This document shows positions 24,180-32,749 of a stretch of DNA of 64,000 nt, in pieces. The notes below the pieces were generated by a model. It saw only the letters and a list, made by a program, of their open reading frames with translations. It was not told the DNA's origin and searched no databases. This DNA is from [Clostridium] innocuum. GTDB taxonomy: Bacteria; Bacillota_I; Bacilli_A; Erysipelotrichales; Erysipelotrichaceae. Position 1 is the stretch's first letter; every line of letters starts with the position of its first letter. The position numbers were made by a program, and so were the translations under genes. The stretch is from the NCBI GenBank assembly GCA_012317185.1, contig CP048838.1, positions 2,232,001-2,296,000 on the forward strand, written 5' to 3'.

Positions 24180-24744
24180 GGTAATTCCACCAGCGGTCAA
24201 TACTCAGACCGACAACAGAGGCAAACAGCGTCGATACAATGGCATAGGGCATAAAGCCGGTCACATTCAGGGAGTGGAAGGAGGCCCGCATGGCAATCAG
24301 TGTCGTGGACAGCAGGGTAACACCAGCCGTATTCAAAACGAGAAAGGTGATCATGGAGCGAGAGGCCGTATCCTTATCCGGATTGTGCCGCTGCATGCCC
24401 TTCATCGCCTGCAGGCCGACCGGTGTTGCCGCAGAGCCCAGCCCCACCATGTTGACGACCACGTTGGTTGCCACATAGCCCAGTGTTTCCTCATCGTCCT
24501 TCAAATCCGGAAATAGCCGCTTCAGCAGAGGATGAAACAGCCGTTCCAAGCCATGAATGATTCCGGCATCCCGTGCGATGTAAAGAATTCCGTTCCAGAA
24601 GCAGGTCACACACAGCAGCGGAATCACAAAGTCGAGGGTTTCCTTGCCCACATTGAGAAAAACATCATTGATGATGCTCACATTCCCGGTCATCAGACAG
24701 TAGAGAACCGTGACAAGCACGATGAGCAGCCAGATGATATTCAC
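24172..24744 (-). CDS. spmA: Spore maturation protein SpmA
   Basis: A 190-residue membrane protein with about five helices. It carries the conserved NVVVNMVGLGSAATPVGLQ and FLVLNTAGVTLL segments of the SpmA branch of the Gate family. It works with SpmB to lower spore core water. The start overlaps the dacB stop by 4 bp, so the genes are coupled. Length is close to the B. subtilis protein (196). Confidence 0.93.
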   Translation of the reverse strand: MNIIWLLIVLVTVLYCLMTGNVSIINDVFLNVGKETLDFVIPLLCVTCFWNGILYIARDAGIIHGLERLFHPLLKRLFPDLKDDEETLGYVATNVVVNMVGLGSAATPVGLQAMKGMQRHNPDKDTASRSMITFLVLNTAGVTLLSTTLIAMRASFHSLNVTGFMPYAIVSTLFASVVGLSIDRWWNYRD

Positions 24745-25724
24745 GAAAACAGACCTCCTCCCCTTGCCCTTTTACTTGCGAAGCTGTATACATTCACGTC
24801 ATCATTTTTCTGTACCTCAACAACAAAATCCTTATGGTCAAAGTGTGTCTTAACGCGCAGCTTGTCACTGCCGTCCTTATGCAGTGTTACCTTCAGCGTT
24901 TCCGGGACATGGAATTTCCTGCCGTTTACCGTATAGTCACCCTTGCGCATGATCGTTACCACATCCATCTTCTGAAACACCTCGGTATGCTTTTGTTCAT
25001 GGAAGGCGAAATCATCCCCCTCCTGCAGCGTCACCACAATGCTTTCCACCCCGTCATGCTCAGCAGCACTCACCAGTGTCCGCCCGGCCTTTTTGGTGAA
25101 GCCGGTTTTTCCGCCGACGGTAAAGGGGTAGTCAAACAGCAGACGGTTTTTATTTTTCCAGCGCATATTCCAGTCAGTCGTATAATATTTGCTTCCGGTA
25201 ATGGTACGAAATTCTTTGTTTTTCATCGCATAGCTCATCAATACCGCCATATCATTGGCTGTAGATATATTGCCGCCATCCTCCTCATCCAGACCGCTGG
25301 GATTGGAAAACGTCGTATTGCTCATGCCGATTTCTGCCGCCTTTCGATTCATCAGCTCAACAAAGGCTTCCTGAGAGCCGGCAACATGCTTTGCGATTTC
25401 CACCGCTGCATCGTTTCCGCTTCTCAGCATCAGTCCATACAGCAGATCCCGCATGGTTACCTGCTGTCCCTGCTTCAGATAGACACTGCTTCCATAGGCC
25501 TTATTGATTTCATCATCAACTGCAAAGGATTCATCCAATTGCCCATGCTCAATCGCGATCACAGCGGTCATGATTTTGGAAATAGATGCCACACTCTGCT
25601 TTTCATCCTTGTTTTTTTCTTCTACAATCGTATTGTCCGCACCACTCAACACCACATAGCTCTCCGCATGGACACTCATCAGCTGCAGCAGCAGACACAG
25701 CAGGATACAAAGACTTCGTTTCAT
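24741..25724 (-). CDS. dacB: D-alanyl-D-alanine carboxypeptidase, DacB/DacF type
   Basis: A 327-residue secreted penicillin-binding protein. A signal peptide (about residues 1-20, ending SVHA) is followed by the three active-site motifs SISK (nucleophile Ser), SGN and KTG, then a C-terminal beta domain. In B. subtilis the gene heading dacB-spmA-spmB encodes PBP5*, which trims cortex peptidoglycan and sets cross-linking; the same operon is seen here. A helical C-terminal anchor is not obvious. An AGGTGATG site precedes the ATG. Confidence 0.9.
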   Translation of the reverse strand: MKRSLCILLCLLLQLMSVHAESYVVLSGADNTIVEEKNKDEKQSVASISKIMTAVIAIEHGQLDESFAVDDEINKAYGSSVYLKQGQQVTMRDLLYGLMLRSGNDAAVEIAKHVAGSQEAFVELMNRKAAEIGMSNTTFSNPSGLDEEDGGNISTANDMAVLMSYAMKNKEFRTITGSKYYTTDWNMRWKNKNRLLFDYPFTVGGKTGFTKKAGRTLVSAAEHDGVESIVVTLQEGDDFAFHEQKHTEVFQKMDVVTIMRKGDYTVNGRKFHVPETLKVTLHKDGSDKLRVKTHFDHKDFVVEVQKNDDVNVYSFASKRARGGGLFS

Positions 25725-25757
25725 TCACATCACCTACGAAAGTATATGTGCGCACGC

Positions 25758-25797
25758 AAAAAAAGAGAACGCCTTTTCCTTTGCGTTCTCCTTTTTC
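25758..25797. terminator. Bidirectional terminator upstream of dacB
   Basis: GAGAACGC (25765-25772) and GCGTTCTC (25783-25790) form a perfect stem with A/T runs on both sides, so it can work in either direction. It ends only about 35 bp before the dacB start codon. It therefore either separates dacB from upstream transcripts or acts as a leader attenuator; no dacB promoter was resolved. Confidence 0.75.
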
Positions 25798-25829
25798 TAT
25801 ATACGTGCATTACGGACTCTACCCGTTTC

Positions 25830-26093
25830 CTGATTTCCTTAACTCTCGTACGTTTCCCGCACTTATAAGTCTCACCAGTTTCGATATCCGTAATCCACAG
25901 CTATGAGCTACTCTTCCATGCTTCCTACATTCACAGCATTCGTTGTTCTGGCGTATTCGCTCTTTTCAATTTCTGCCTGCTTTCGTCCCCATGTCCGAGC
26001 TTCCCTTCCAAATACCTGTTTCCTGACTTCCTTAATTCTCATACGTTCTTCGTATTTATAAGTCTCATCAGTTTCTTCTTCCGGGATTCTCAC
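25830..26093. repeat. Two degenerate copies of a ~70-bp repeat between scpB and dacB
   Basis: The segments near 25830-25899 and 26023-26093 match at roughly three of four positions. On the minus strand both can be read as a related peptide, containing GETYKCGKRTRVKEIRK and DETYKYEERMRIKEVRK, so the repeat looks like decayed coding sequence. Only the second lies in a frame of any length (25908-26132, GTG start, no ribosome site). In B. subtilis ypuI occupies the gap between scpB and dacB, but no similarity to it was recognised. Confidence 0.5.
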
Positions 26094-26330
26094 AGCCTTT
26101 ACAGGTGTCCACCTACTCGCTGACCAGTGCACGGAATCCGTTCTTTTATTATATCGTTTCCGTATCTATCCAGTTTTCTGCAGTACCAGCCTGTATATAA
26201 GCTTTTTTAAGTACCTTTCCTTGGTACACTTACAGTATAGTCTGCAATGATACATGTGTAAAGTATTGTGGAATAATATGCGAAAATATGGAAAAGATTG
26301 CAGTTTTCCACAATACCCTGCCTTTATACA

Positions 26331-26354
26331 GTGGAAAAGTTGTGACTTTTCCAC
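26331..26354. repeat. Perfect 10-bp inverted repeat with TTTTCCACA boxes
   Basis: GTGGAAAAGT and ACTTTTCCAC flank a 4-nt loop (TGTG). TTTTCCACA occurs here (26347-26355) and at 26304-26312, each one base from the DnaA-box consensus TTATCCACA. There is no T-run for a terminator. Function unknown. Confidence 0.5.
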
Positions 26355-26490
26355 AAACGTGACAAAACAAAACTTATCTGTTTCTGTTCTTACGCACATA
26401 AAGCTGAAAAAGAAGAAGTATCCGCCAACGCAGCGTTTATCTTCTCAACGTTTTTTACAGCTTTCTTCAAAAATCGAGGAAGAACTCATT

Positions 26491-26520
26491 AAAAAAGAGC
26501 TATTCCTCAAACAGCTCTTC
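26491..26520 (-). terminator. Terminator overlapping the 3' end of scpB
   Basis: On the minus strand GAAGAGCT pairs with AGCTCTTT and is followed by six T. The left arm encodes the last Glu/Leu codons of scpB and the stop codon lies inside the hairpin. Confidence 0.75.
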
Positions 26521-27048
26521 CTCCATGGTGTCCTTGAAATCCGGAAGCTCCGGGAGCTCCTTCAGACTGACTAGCTTAAAGGTATCCATAAATTCCTCCG
26601 TTACCTCATATAAAAACGGTCTGCCCGGTGCATCGCTTCTGCCGCATTCCTTGATGAGATTTCTCGCCAGCAGCTTACGCACCATCATATCACAGCTCAC
26701 ACCGCGTATTTCCTCGATTTCTGCACGGGTGATTGGCTGCTTATAGGCAATGATTGCCAAAGTTTCCAATGCGGCATTGGATAGCGTTGCCACCTTGGTA
26801 GAGCTGAACAGCTTTTGCGCATACGGATGGATTGCCTCCTTGGATACGAATTTATAAATTCCTCCAAAGCGAACCAGCTCGATTCCGTGCACATCCGCAA
26901 GATAATCCTGCATCAGCTCATCCAGTACTACTTCAATTTCCTTTTTATCCAGCTCCTCGACACAGCCGTTCAGCTGCTCGATGCTCAGTCCCTCATCACC
27001 GCTCAGAAAAAGCAGTCCCTCAAGAACCCGTTTTTCATGCTCATGCAT
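26500..27048 (-). CDS. scpB: Segregation and condensation protein ScpB
   Basis: A 182-residue winged-helix protein forming the condensin complex with SMC and ScpA. Two tandem winged-helix domains are visible, the second with ALETLAIIAYKQPITRAEIEEIRG, a family hallmark. The start at 27048 is chosen because AGGTGA precedes it; it overlaps the scpA stop by 8 bp. The acidic C-terminal tail is short. Order scpA-scpB is conserved. Confidence 0.94.
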   Translation of the reverse strand: MHEHEKRVLEGLLFLSGDEGLSIEQLNGCVEELDKKEIEVVLDELMQDYLADVHGIELVRFGGIYKFVSKEAIHPYAQKLFSSTKVATLSNAALETLAIIAYKQPITRAEIEEIRGVSCDMMVRKLLARNLIKECGRSDAPGRPFLYEVTEEFMDTFKLVSLKELPELPDFKDTMEEELFEE

Positions 27049-27778
27049 ATACTTGTTCACCTCGAATGATCCATATGTTTTCTTCTTCATCTATGTGGAA
27101 GGTCATTTCCTTATGCTTGATTAAATCCAGAACGGACAGAAACGTAACGATAATCATGTGCAGATCCGTGCAGTCACTGCACAGCTCCTCAAAGCTCATC
27201 TTTCCTACCCAGTTCTTTAGCCGGCTCTTAATTTGTATAACACGCTCATCCAGAGATAACTCCTTGACCGTCATTCTGGTTTCATAAGGATGTGTCAGCG
27301 CCGCTCTGCGCAGCACACGGTTCATCGCCTTAATGAGATCATAGGGATTCCCCACAAATTCCCCTTCCACCGTTGTATGCAGCCATTTCTGTGTTTCCTC
27401 ACTCATCGGCTTACTCATCATCAGCTGGCGTTCCTCATATTTCTGTTCAAACTGCTCGCTGATTTCCTTATAGCGCTGATATTCCAGCAATCGGCGAACC
27501 AGCTTCTCCCGCTGATCCTCCTCATACTCTTCTTCAATGACAACCTTTTCCCGTGGCAGCAGCTTCTTGCTTTTATATTCAATTAGACCAGCCAGCTCTG
27601 CCAGATATTCACTTGCAATTTCCAGATGCATTGATTCCATGGCATTTAGATAATGCAGATACTGATCCGTCAGCAGGTCCATATCCAGCTCGAACAAATC
27701 CAGCTTATTATCCTTGATCAGATGCAGCATCAGGTCAAGCGGACCCTCAAACTGATCGATTGTCACCGTAAACGCCAT
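27041..27778 (-). CDS. scpA: Segregation and condensation protein ScpA (kleisin)
   Basis: A 245-residue kleisin that bridges SMC heads. The N-terminal motif FEGPLDLMLHLIKDNKLDLFELDM is diagnostic. The middle is a charged helical linker, and the C-terminal winged helix carries TFLSVLDLIKHKEM. Start at 27778 has an AGGTGATTTC site. The 295 bp upstream to the spoVA operon hold only a terminator and no gene. Confidence 0.95.
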   Translation of the reverse strand: MAFTVTIDQFEGPLDLMLHLIKDNKLDLFELDMDLLTDQYLHYLNAMESMHLEIASEYLAELAGLIEYKSKKLLPREKVVIEEEYEEDQREKLVRRLLEYQRYKEISEQFEQKYEERQLMMSKPMSEETQKWLHTTVEGEFVGNPYDLIKAMNRVLRRAALTHPYETRMTVKELSLDERVIQIKSRLKNWVGKMSFEELCSDCTDLHMIIVTFLSVLDLIKHKEMTFHIDEEENIWIIRGEQVYA

Positions 27779-28043
27779 AGAAATCACCTCGCATTTTTTT
27801 ATTATAGCAAAAAACCGCATGAAAATGTAGATAAATTTTCACACAGTCCTTATTTTTCATCTTTTTTATGCAGAATCGCCTTGTTTACAAACGAATGACA
27901 GCTTCTTCAAGTCTTTTTTGTATGTAGGATACATGCATCCCATGTATGGAAAAGGTACAGGCTGCCTGCGACAGACAGCCGCAAAGGCTCCCATGCGCAC
28001 AAGCTTTCCTAACAGAAGACACCAAACAGAAGCCTGATACTGG

Positions 28044-28070
28044 AAAAGAACAGAAATGCGCATCTGTTCT
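28044..28070 (-). terminator. Terminator of the spoVA operon
   Basis: AGAACAGA pairs with TCTGTTCT on the minus strand around TGCGCATT, followed by TTTTCC. It begins 4 bp after the spoVAF stop. Confidence 0.8.
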
Positions 28071-28073
28071 TCG

Positions 28074-29450
28074 TTAACCCTTGGTTGATTTAGAGGATGT
28101 ATCTCGGTTGACCTTGATAGGTGCACCGAATAAAATTCGGCCGCATTCCTTATAGGAAAACGGAATGAGCGGATACAGGTATGGAAATTTGATGGTCTTT
28201 GTTGACAGCAGTATCACAATGTGCAGCAGGACACCGACGCAGAAGCCGCTGATGCCGAACATGAGTGCCAGAAAGCCGATAAAGATTCGAAATACCTTAT
28301 TGGCCAGAGACAGCTCATAGCTCGGTGTCAGCAGATTGCCGATATTGACCAGGGCCACCATGATGAGAACCTCTTTTGTATAGGCTCCCAGTTCAATTGC
28401 CATATCCCCCAGCAGAAACACAGCCACAAAGCTCATGATGCTGGAAAGGATGGTCGGTGTATGTATCAGAGACTGTCGGATCCATTCCACAATGATATCC
28501 GCCAGAATCACCTGAAACCCAAACTGATACACATTAACATGCTGAATCGGTATATTGAGCAGTGTCGGATTCTGGTCGATGACCAGTGCAATCCACAGCG
28601 GCAATAGATATAGAGAAAACACAATGCCGATCAGACGCAGGACACGGGTAAAGGTTGCCACCAGCGTTGTCTGTGTGTATTCCTCAATCTGCTTGGTCTG
28701 TTCAAAAAACGTTGTCGGAAGGATTACACCGGTAGGAGAATTATCGACAAGTGCAATCAGATACCCCTGTAGCAGGTGAATTGCACAGATATCCGGACGC
28801 TCACAATAGCGGACATGCGGATAGGGATTCCATGTTTTCCCATACAGCAGCTCCACCAGATTTCGCTCGCTGAGGATTTCCGCCTCCGGCAGTGTATGCA
28901 TACGGCTTTCAAAATCATGCAGCACATCCACATCCACCAGACCGTCAATATACAGATAGGCAACGTCCGTTCGCGTCTTAACACCTTCCTTGTTCATCGT
29001 GACAACCAGGCGCGGATCGCGGATTCTGCGGCGGATCAGGCCGACATTGAGGATAACATTTTCCACGAAGCCGTCATGGGCTCCGCGTACGCTTTTCTCC
29101 ACATTCGGCTCTGCTGTGGATCTTGCCGGATAATGCCGGGTTTCTATGCAATAGTAGACCTCGCTGTTATCCATCAGCACCAGACACTGTCCGCTCAGCA
29201 TATTGGTGATTGCTTTTTTTAGATCGGTCACCTTATCAACTGCACCGGGATAAAAGGTGATGTGCAAATCATTTCCTGCTGTGATTACAAAGCCCTCCAC
29301 AAGAGATGCAATCAGCTCACTGTCAGAAAGGGAGGAAAGGAATATCAGCCATGCCTGTGTATTCTGAATCGTGACATGGCGGTAGACAATGTCAAAGGAC
29401 GGCGACAATGCAGTGCGGACTTCCTCCAGGCGCTGTGTCAGCTTCATCAT
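28074..29450 (-). CDS. spoVAF: SpoVAF-like spore germination protein (GerA A-subunit family)
   Basis: A 458-residue protein of the GerA/SpoVAF family. A soluble N-terminal domain (about 1-255) contains RRRIRDPRLVVTM and VALVDNSPTGVILPTTFFE-like stretches. About five membrane helices follow in the C-terminal 200 residues. SpoVAF is thought to form a germinosome-associated complex that speeds dipicolinate release. It is the last gene of spoVAC-AD-AE-AF and its start overlaps the spoVAE stop. Length is close to B. subtilis SpoVAF (493). Confidence 0.9.
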   Translation of the reverse strand: MMKLTQRLEEVRTALSPSFDIVYRHVTIQNTQAWLIFLSSLSDSELIASLVEGFVITAGNDLHITFYPGAVDKVTDLKKAITNMLSGQCLVLMDNSEVYYCIETRHYPARSTAEPNVEKSVRGAHDGFVENVILNVGLIRRRIRDPRLVVTMNKEGVKTRTDVAYLYIDGLVDVDVLHDFESRMHTLPEAEILSERNLVELLYGKTWNPYPHVRYCERPDICAIHLLQGYLIALVDNSPTGVILPTTFFEQTKQIEEYTQTTLVATFTRVLRLIGIVFSLYLLPLWIALVIDQNPTLLNIPIQHVNVYQFGFQVILADIIVEWIRQSLIHTPTILSSIMSFVAVFLLGDMAIELGAYTKEVLIMVALVNIGNLLTPSYELSLANKVFRIFIGFLALMFGISGFCVGVLLHIVILLSTKTIKFPYLYPLIPFSYKECGRILFGAPIKVNRDTSSKSTKG

Positions 29451-29803
29451 TAGGATTTGGCGCGAAACACAAGTGCTGCCAGAAAGGCAAACAGAATGGC
29501 ACTGGTGATTCCGGCCGCCGTCAAATCAAACATACCTAGCAGAATCCCCATGATGCCATCACTCTGTGCTTTTGCCAGAGCACCGTGAATCAGAGAATGT
29601 CCAAAGCTGGTAATCGGCAAGGAGGCACCCATACCGGCAAACTCCAACAGCTTGTCATACCATCCAAAGGTATCCAGTGCCGCACCGATCACCACAAATA
29701 AAGAAGTGATATGCCCCGCTGTAAGCTTGGTATTATCATAGATCAGCTGTCCTGCAAGGCAGATTCCGCCGCAGACGACAAACGCGCTGATAAAAGTCAT
29801 CAT
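29450..29803 (-). CDS. spoVAE: Stage V sporulation protein AE (SpoVAE/SpoVAEb type)
   Basis: A 117-residue membrane protein with three to four helices. It carries the family segments GGxICLAGQLIYDNTKLT and SFGHSLIHGALAKAQSDG. It forms part of the channel moving calcium-dipicolinate into and out of the spore core. It overlaps spoVAD (ATGA) and spoVAF. Similar in sequence style to SpoVAC, with which it shares a common fold. Confidence 0.93.
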   Translation of the reverse strand: MMTFISAFVVCGGICLAGQLIYDNTKLTAGHITSLFVVIGAALDTFGWYDKLLEFAGMGASLPITSFGHSLIHGALAKAQSDGIMGILLGMFDLTAAGITSAILFAFLAALVFRAKS

Positions 29804-30798
29804 TTCACATCACTCCTTTCGTATACGATGGCATGTGCAATACATGGTATGGTTCCCTTCTGTGCAACCGCCACCGGTGAAAGCAGTGCACCTGTCGCAA
29901 CCACCATAATGCGGGAACACTCCCCGTCCTCAAGCTTCTTCAGCAGCTTTGCCATGGATACGCACATACTGCAGGCACATCCGCTGCCGCCGCAGAAGAT
30001 ATCCTGATGCTCAAAATCATAAATCATCAAGCCGCAGTCATGCAGGCGGTTATCAATGTTATAGCCCTCCTGATTCATAAGATCAACCAGAAAGGAGAAT
30101 CCGATTTTTGATAAATCCCCGGTAACAATCATGTCATAATCCTTCAGCTCACGATGCATATCCTTCAGATGACGGGTAATCGTATCATAGGCAGCCGGTG
30201 CCATTGCCAGCCCCATATCATTGGCGTCCTTATGATCCCAGTCGACGATTCTGCCCGGGGTGAAGGCAGTTACCCGGATGTTGCTTTTCTGATTTGACAG
30301 CAATACAGCACCGGCGCCTGTCACTGTCGAGGTCGTCGTTTCCTTTTTCTGAATTCCATATTCGTTGGGGAAGCGAAACTGCCGCTCGGCAGTTGCCACA
30401 TGTGAGCTGGTAAAGGCCAAAACCTGCTTCGCCAGCTCATGCTCTACCCATACGGAGCCGTTACCGATAACCAGAGAGGAAGTGGAGCAGGCACCATACA
30501 TTCCAAGAAAGGGAACCTCCAGATCCTTGGCGAAATAATGCGAGCTGGTCAATTGATTGATGAGATCACCGCCGACCAGCAGATCAATATCACTTACGCC
30601 CTTGCCTGCTTTACGCAGGGTCAGGTCAACGGCATCAGCCAGCAGGACACGTTCCGCCTTTTCAAAGCTGGACTCCCCGCAGTAAGCATCCGCATAGCTC
30701 TTATCAAAAAGGCTTCCCAGCGGCCCCTCTTTTTCCAATGGCCCTACAACAGTAGAGCGCGCCTGTACATAGACGTTTTTAAATGTAACTGTATGCAT
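29800..30798 (-). CDS. spoVAD: Stage V sporulation protein AD
   Basis: A 332-residue soluble protein with a thiolase-like fold that binds dipicolinic acid in B. subtilis. Conserved GACSTSSL near residue 115 and a late CACSMCVSMA segment fit the family. The start is placed at MHTVTFKNV (30798), just behind the spoVAC stop. It lacks a strong ribosome site, so translation probably depends on coupling to spoVAC. Length is near the B. subtilis protein (338). Confidence 0.93.
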   Translation of the reverse strand: MHTVTFKNVYVQARSTVVGPLEKEGPLGSLFDKSYADAYCGESSFEKAERVLLADAVDLTLRKAGKGVSDIDLLVGGDLINQLTSSHYFAKDLEVPFLGMYGACSTSSLVIGNGSVWVEHELAKQVLAFTSSHVATAERQFRFPNEYGIQKKETTTSTVTGAGAVLLSNQKSNIRVTAFTPGRIVDWDHKDANDMGLAMAPAAYDTITRHLKDMHRELKDYDMIVTGDLSKIGFSFLVDLMNQEGYNIDNRLHDCGLMIYDFEHQDIFCGGSGCACSMCVSMAKLLKKLEDGECSRIMVVATGALLSPVAVAQKGTIPCIAHAIVYERSDVK

Positions 30799-30799
30799 A

Positions 30800-31243
30800 T
30801 CAGGCACCAAAAAGCAGGTAGCGAATCGTACCAAAGACGAATGCCGCTGTGATTCCATAAGTCAGAACCGAGCCTGCCAGCTTAAACATATTGCTGCCGA
30901 TACCGAAAATCGGTCCCTCTGTACGCCCCTCTATCGCACAGGAGGTCAGACAGTTCGCAAAGCCGCTGATGGGAATAAACAATCCCGCACCGCATTTCTG
31001 TGCTGCCTTATCATAGACACCGAAGCCGGTCAGCACTGCTGTAATCAGTATCACCGTAACGACGGTCACCGAACCCGCGGTATCCTTATCCAAATCGAAC
31101 ATATTCATACACAGCATCATAAACAGCTGTGCCACAACAGCAAGAGCTCCTCCGCTGATGAATGCAATCAGTGCATTTCTGCCCTTGTGCTGAGCAGGTA
31201 CATGCTTTTTTGCAGTATCCTGCAATGTTTTCTTATCCATCAT
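30800..31243 (-). CDS. spoVAC: Stage V sporulation protein AC
   Basis: A 147-residue membrane protein with four to five helices; SpoVAC is the mechanosensitive-type subunit of the dipicolinate channel. A basic N-terminal tail precedes helix 1 (ALIAFISGGALAVVAQLFMM). GFGVYDKAAQKCGAGLFIPISGFANCL is a family hallmark. Start at 31243 (MMDKK) has AAGGAGTGA upstream. spoVAA and spoVAB are missing before it, as in many clostridia and relatives. Confidence 0.93.
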   Translation of the reverse strand: MMDKKTLQDTAKKHVPAQHKGRNALIAFISGGALAVVAQLFMMLCMNMFDLDKDTAGSVTVVTVILITAVLTGFGVYDKAAQKCGAGLFIPISGFANCLTSCAIEGRTEGPIFGIGSNMFKLAGSVLTYGITAAFVFGTIRYLLFGA

Positions 31244-31260
31244 AATCACTCCTTCATGGC

Positions 31261-31290
31261 TAGTATGCACATGTTTTATGGAGTTATAAA
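31261..31290 (-). promoter_or_regulatory. Putative sigma-G promoter of spoVAC-AF
   Basis: CATACTA (31261-31267, minus strand) fits the sigma-G -10 consensus CATnnTA. It is preceded 17 bp earlier by TTTATA (31285-31290), a 4-of-6 match to the -35 TGAATA. The -10 lies 18 bp before the spoVAC start, which is close but workable. Forespore control is what B. subtilis uses for spoVA. Confidence 0.45.
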
Positions 31291-31374
31291 ACGAGTTCAG
31301 AAAAACATCACGAAACAAACAAGTGCCGAACAGCCATTTCCCTGATAATGTAGCTGTAAAAAGGAAGTGATTAC

Positions 31375-32085
31375 ATGAGAAATATACGAAGATGGGGTCG
31401 CCTTCTTATGCTGTGTCTGGCGATTGGTTCTCTGAGTGCGGCAGCACAAAAGACCTATGCATGGCTTACTGACACATCAACAGGCAGCCCGTTGCAGGTG
31501 GAAGCAGCATCCTACACTACGGGTAACGTGATTGTACTGGACGCAGGACATGGCGGATATGATACCGGCAGCATTTCCTATGACGGGGTTTATGAAAAGG
31601 ATATTACCCTTGCGATCACGCAGAAAATCGGAGAGCAGCTGGAGAAGGCAGGCTATACGGTGGTATATACACGCACCAGTGATGAGGTCATATGGTCAAA
31701 TGATAACAGGGACGATCTTCGCACCCGCGTTGCCATTGGAGAGGAAGCAGGAGCGGATTATTATATTTCCATACATACCAATGCCAGTGAATACGGGGAT
31801 GGTGCCAGCGGCTTTGAAGCCTATATCGATTATGAAAATGATACGATTACAGCCATGGCGCAGTCCATTGAGCAGAAGCTGATGCAGCTGGGATACACGC
31901 AGAATCGCGGCTTGAAAAGCACACAGGATAGCTCGTTGTATGTGATTGACAGCAACCCTGTGCCTGCCATGCTGCTGGAGCTTGGCTTCATCACCGACAG
32001 TGCGGATGCAGCCTATATGTGCAGCGAGGAAGGACAGAATGCACTCGCTCAAAGCATTGCACAGGGAATCCTGGAACAGCTCTAG
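31375..32085 (+). CDS. cwlD: N-acetylmuramoyl-L-alanine amidase, CwlD-like
   Basis: A 236-residue secreted amidase. An N-terminal hydrophobic segment (about residues 10-28) is followed by an Amidase_3 domain. Zn-binding and catalytic positions are seen in VLDAGHGGYD, YEKDITL, ISIHTNAS and LLELGFI. Size and domain match CwlD, which with PdaA makes muramic-lactam in spore cortex. It is divergent from spoVA, supporting a sporulation role. No cell-wall binding domain is present, against a vegetative autolysin. An AAGGAAG site precedes the ATG. Confidence 0.82.
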   Translation: MRNIRRWGRLLMLCLAIGSLSAAAQKTYAWLTDTSTGSPLQVEAASYTTGNVIVLDAGHGGYDTGSISYDGVYEKDITLAITQKIGEQLEKAGYTVVYTRTSDEVIWSNDNRDDLRTRVAIGEEAGADYYISIHTNASEYGDGASGFEAYIDYENDTITAMAQSIEQKLMQLGYTQNRGLKSTQDSSLYVIDSNPVPAMLLELGFITDSADAAYMCSEEGQNALAQSIAQGILEQL

Positions 32086-32131
32086 CTTTCGCACCTTTTC
32101 TAGGTTATAATTAGAACACGAGGTGAATACA

Positions 32132-32656
32132 ATGCAGAAAAAAATATCTTCTACACCGGTATATGAGGGAACGATCTTTCACATGAGCCGGGATGAGGTT
32201 GAAATCAAGGGAAAAACATATCCCAGAGATGTGATTCATCATGACGGCGGTGTCGGTGTCCTCGCTATCAGGGATGGAAAAATTTTACTGGTCAAACAGT
32301 ACCGCTATGCAATTCAGAAGGAAACTCTGGAGATTCCTGCAGGAAAGCTGGAAAAGGGAGAGGATCCGTATCTGTGCGGTTTACGGGAGCTGGAGGAGGA
32401 AAGCGGCTATACGAGCGAACGGCTGGAAACGCTTTGTGCCATGTACTCGACACCCGGCTTCTGCAGTGAGAAAATCTATCTGTACTGGACAAAAAAGCTG
32501 ATTCCGGTGGAGCATCCCCGCGCCATGGATGAGGATGAGGAAATCGAAACGCTATGGGTGGATATCCGCAAGGCTGCCGCTATGGTGAACGATGGGACGA
32601 TTAAAGATGCCAAAACGATCATTGCCATACAGTATGCAAACCTGTACCTTGTCTGA
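32132..32656 (+). CDS. Nudix hydrolase, ADP-ribose pyrophosphatase type
   Basis: A 174-residue enzyme that would split ADP-ribose into AMP and ribose-5-phosphate. The Nudix box runs GKLEKGEDPYLCGLRELEEE and continues with SGY; it has the conserved Glu residues. The N-terminal strand region (MSRDEVEIKGKTYPRDVIHH) is typical of NudF. Start at ATG 32132 is preferred over the in-frame GTG at 32123 because AGGTGA, overlapping that GTG, sits at the proper distance. It lies 46 bp after cwlD with no terminator seen between, so co-transcription is possible. Confidence 0.9.
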   Translation: MQKKISSTPVYEGTIFHMSRDEVEIKGKTYPRDVIHHDGGVGVLAIRDGKILLVKQYRYAIQKETLEIPAGKLEKGEDPYLCGLRELEEESGYTSERLETLCAMYSTPGFCSEKIYLYWTKKLIPVEHPRAMDEDEEIETLWVDIRKAAAMVNDGTIKDAKTIIAIQYANLYLV

Positions 32657-32749
32657 GGGAAAGGTGCCAAGCAATAAAACAGTCTGTGACGGTTCTGCCT
32701 GCCAAAGGACAGGTCAATCGAATTTTTTCGGTAAAGGAAGGAAATCTGT

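Noticed and set aside
25908..26132. 74-codon minus-strand frame with GTG start
   Set aside because: No ribosome site, and it is part of the degenerate repeat region; better treated as remnant sequence.
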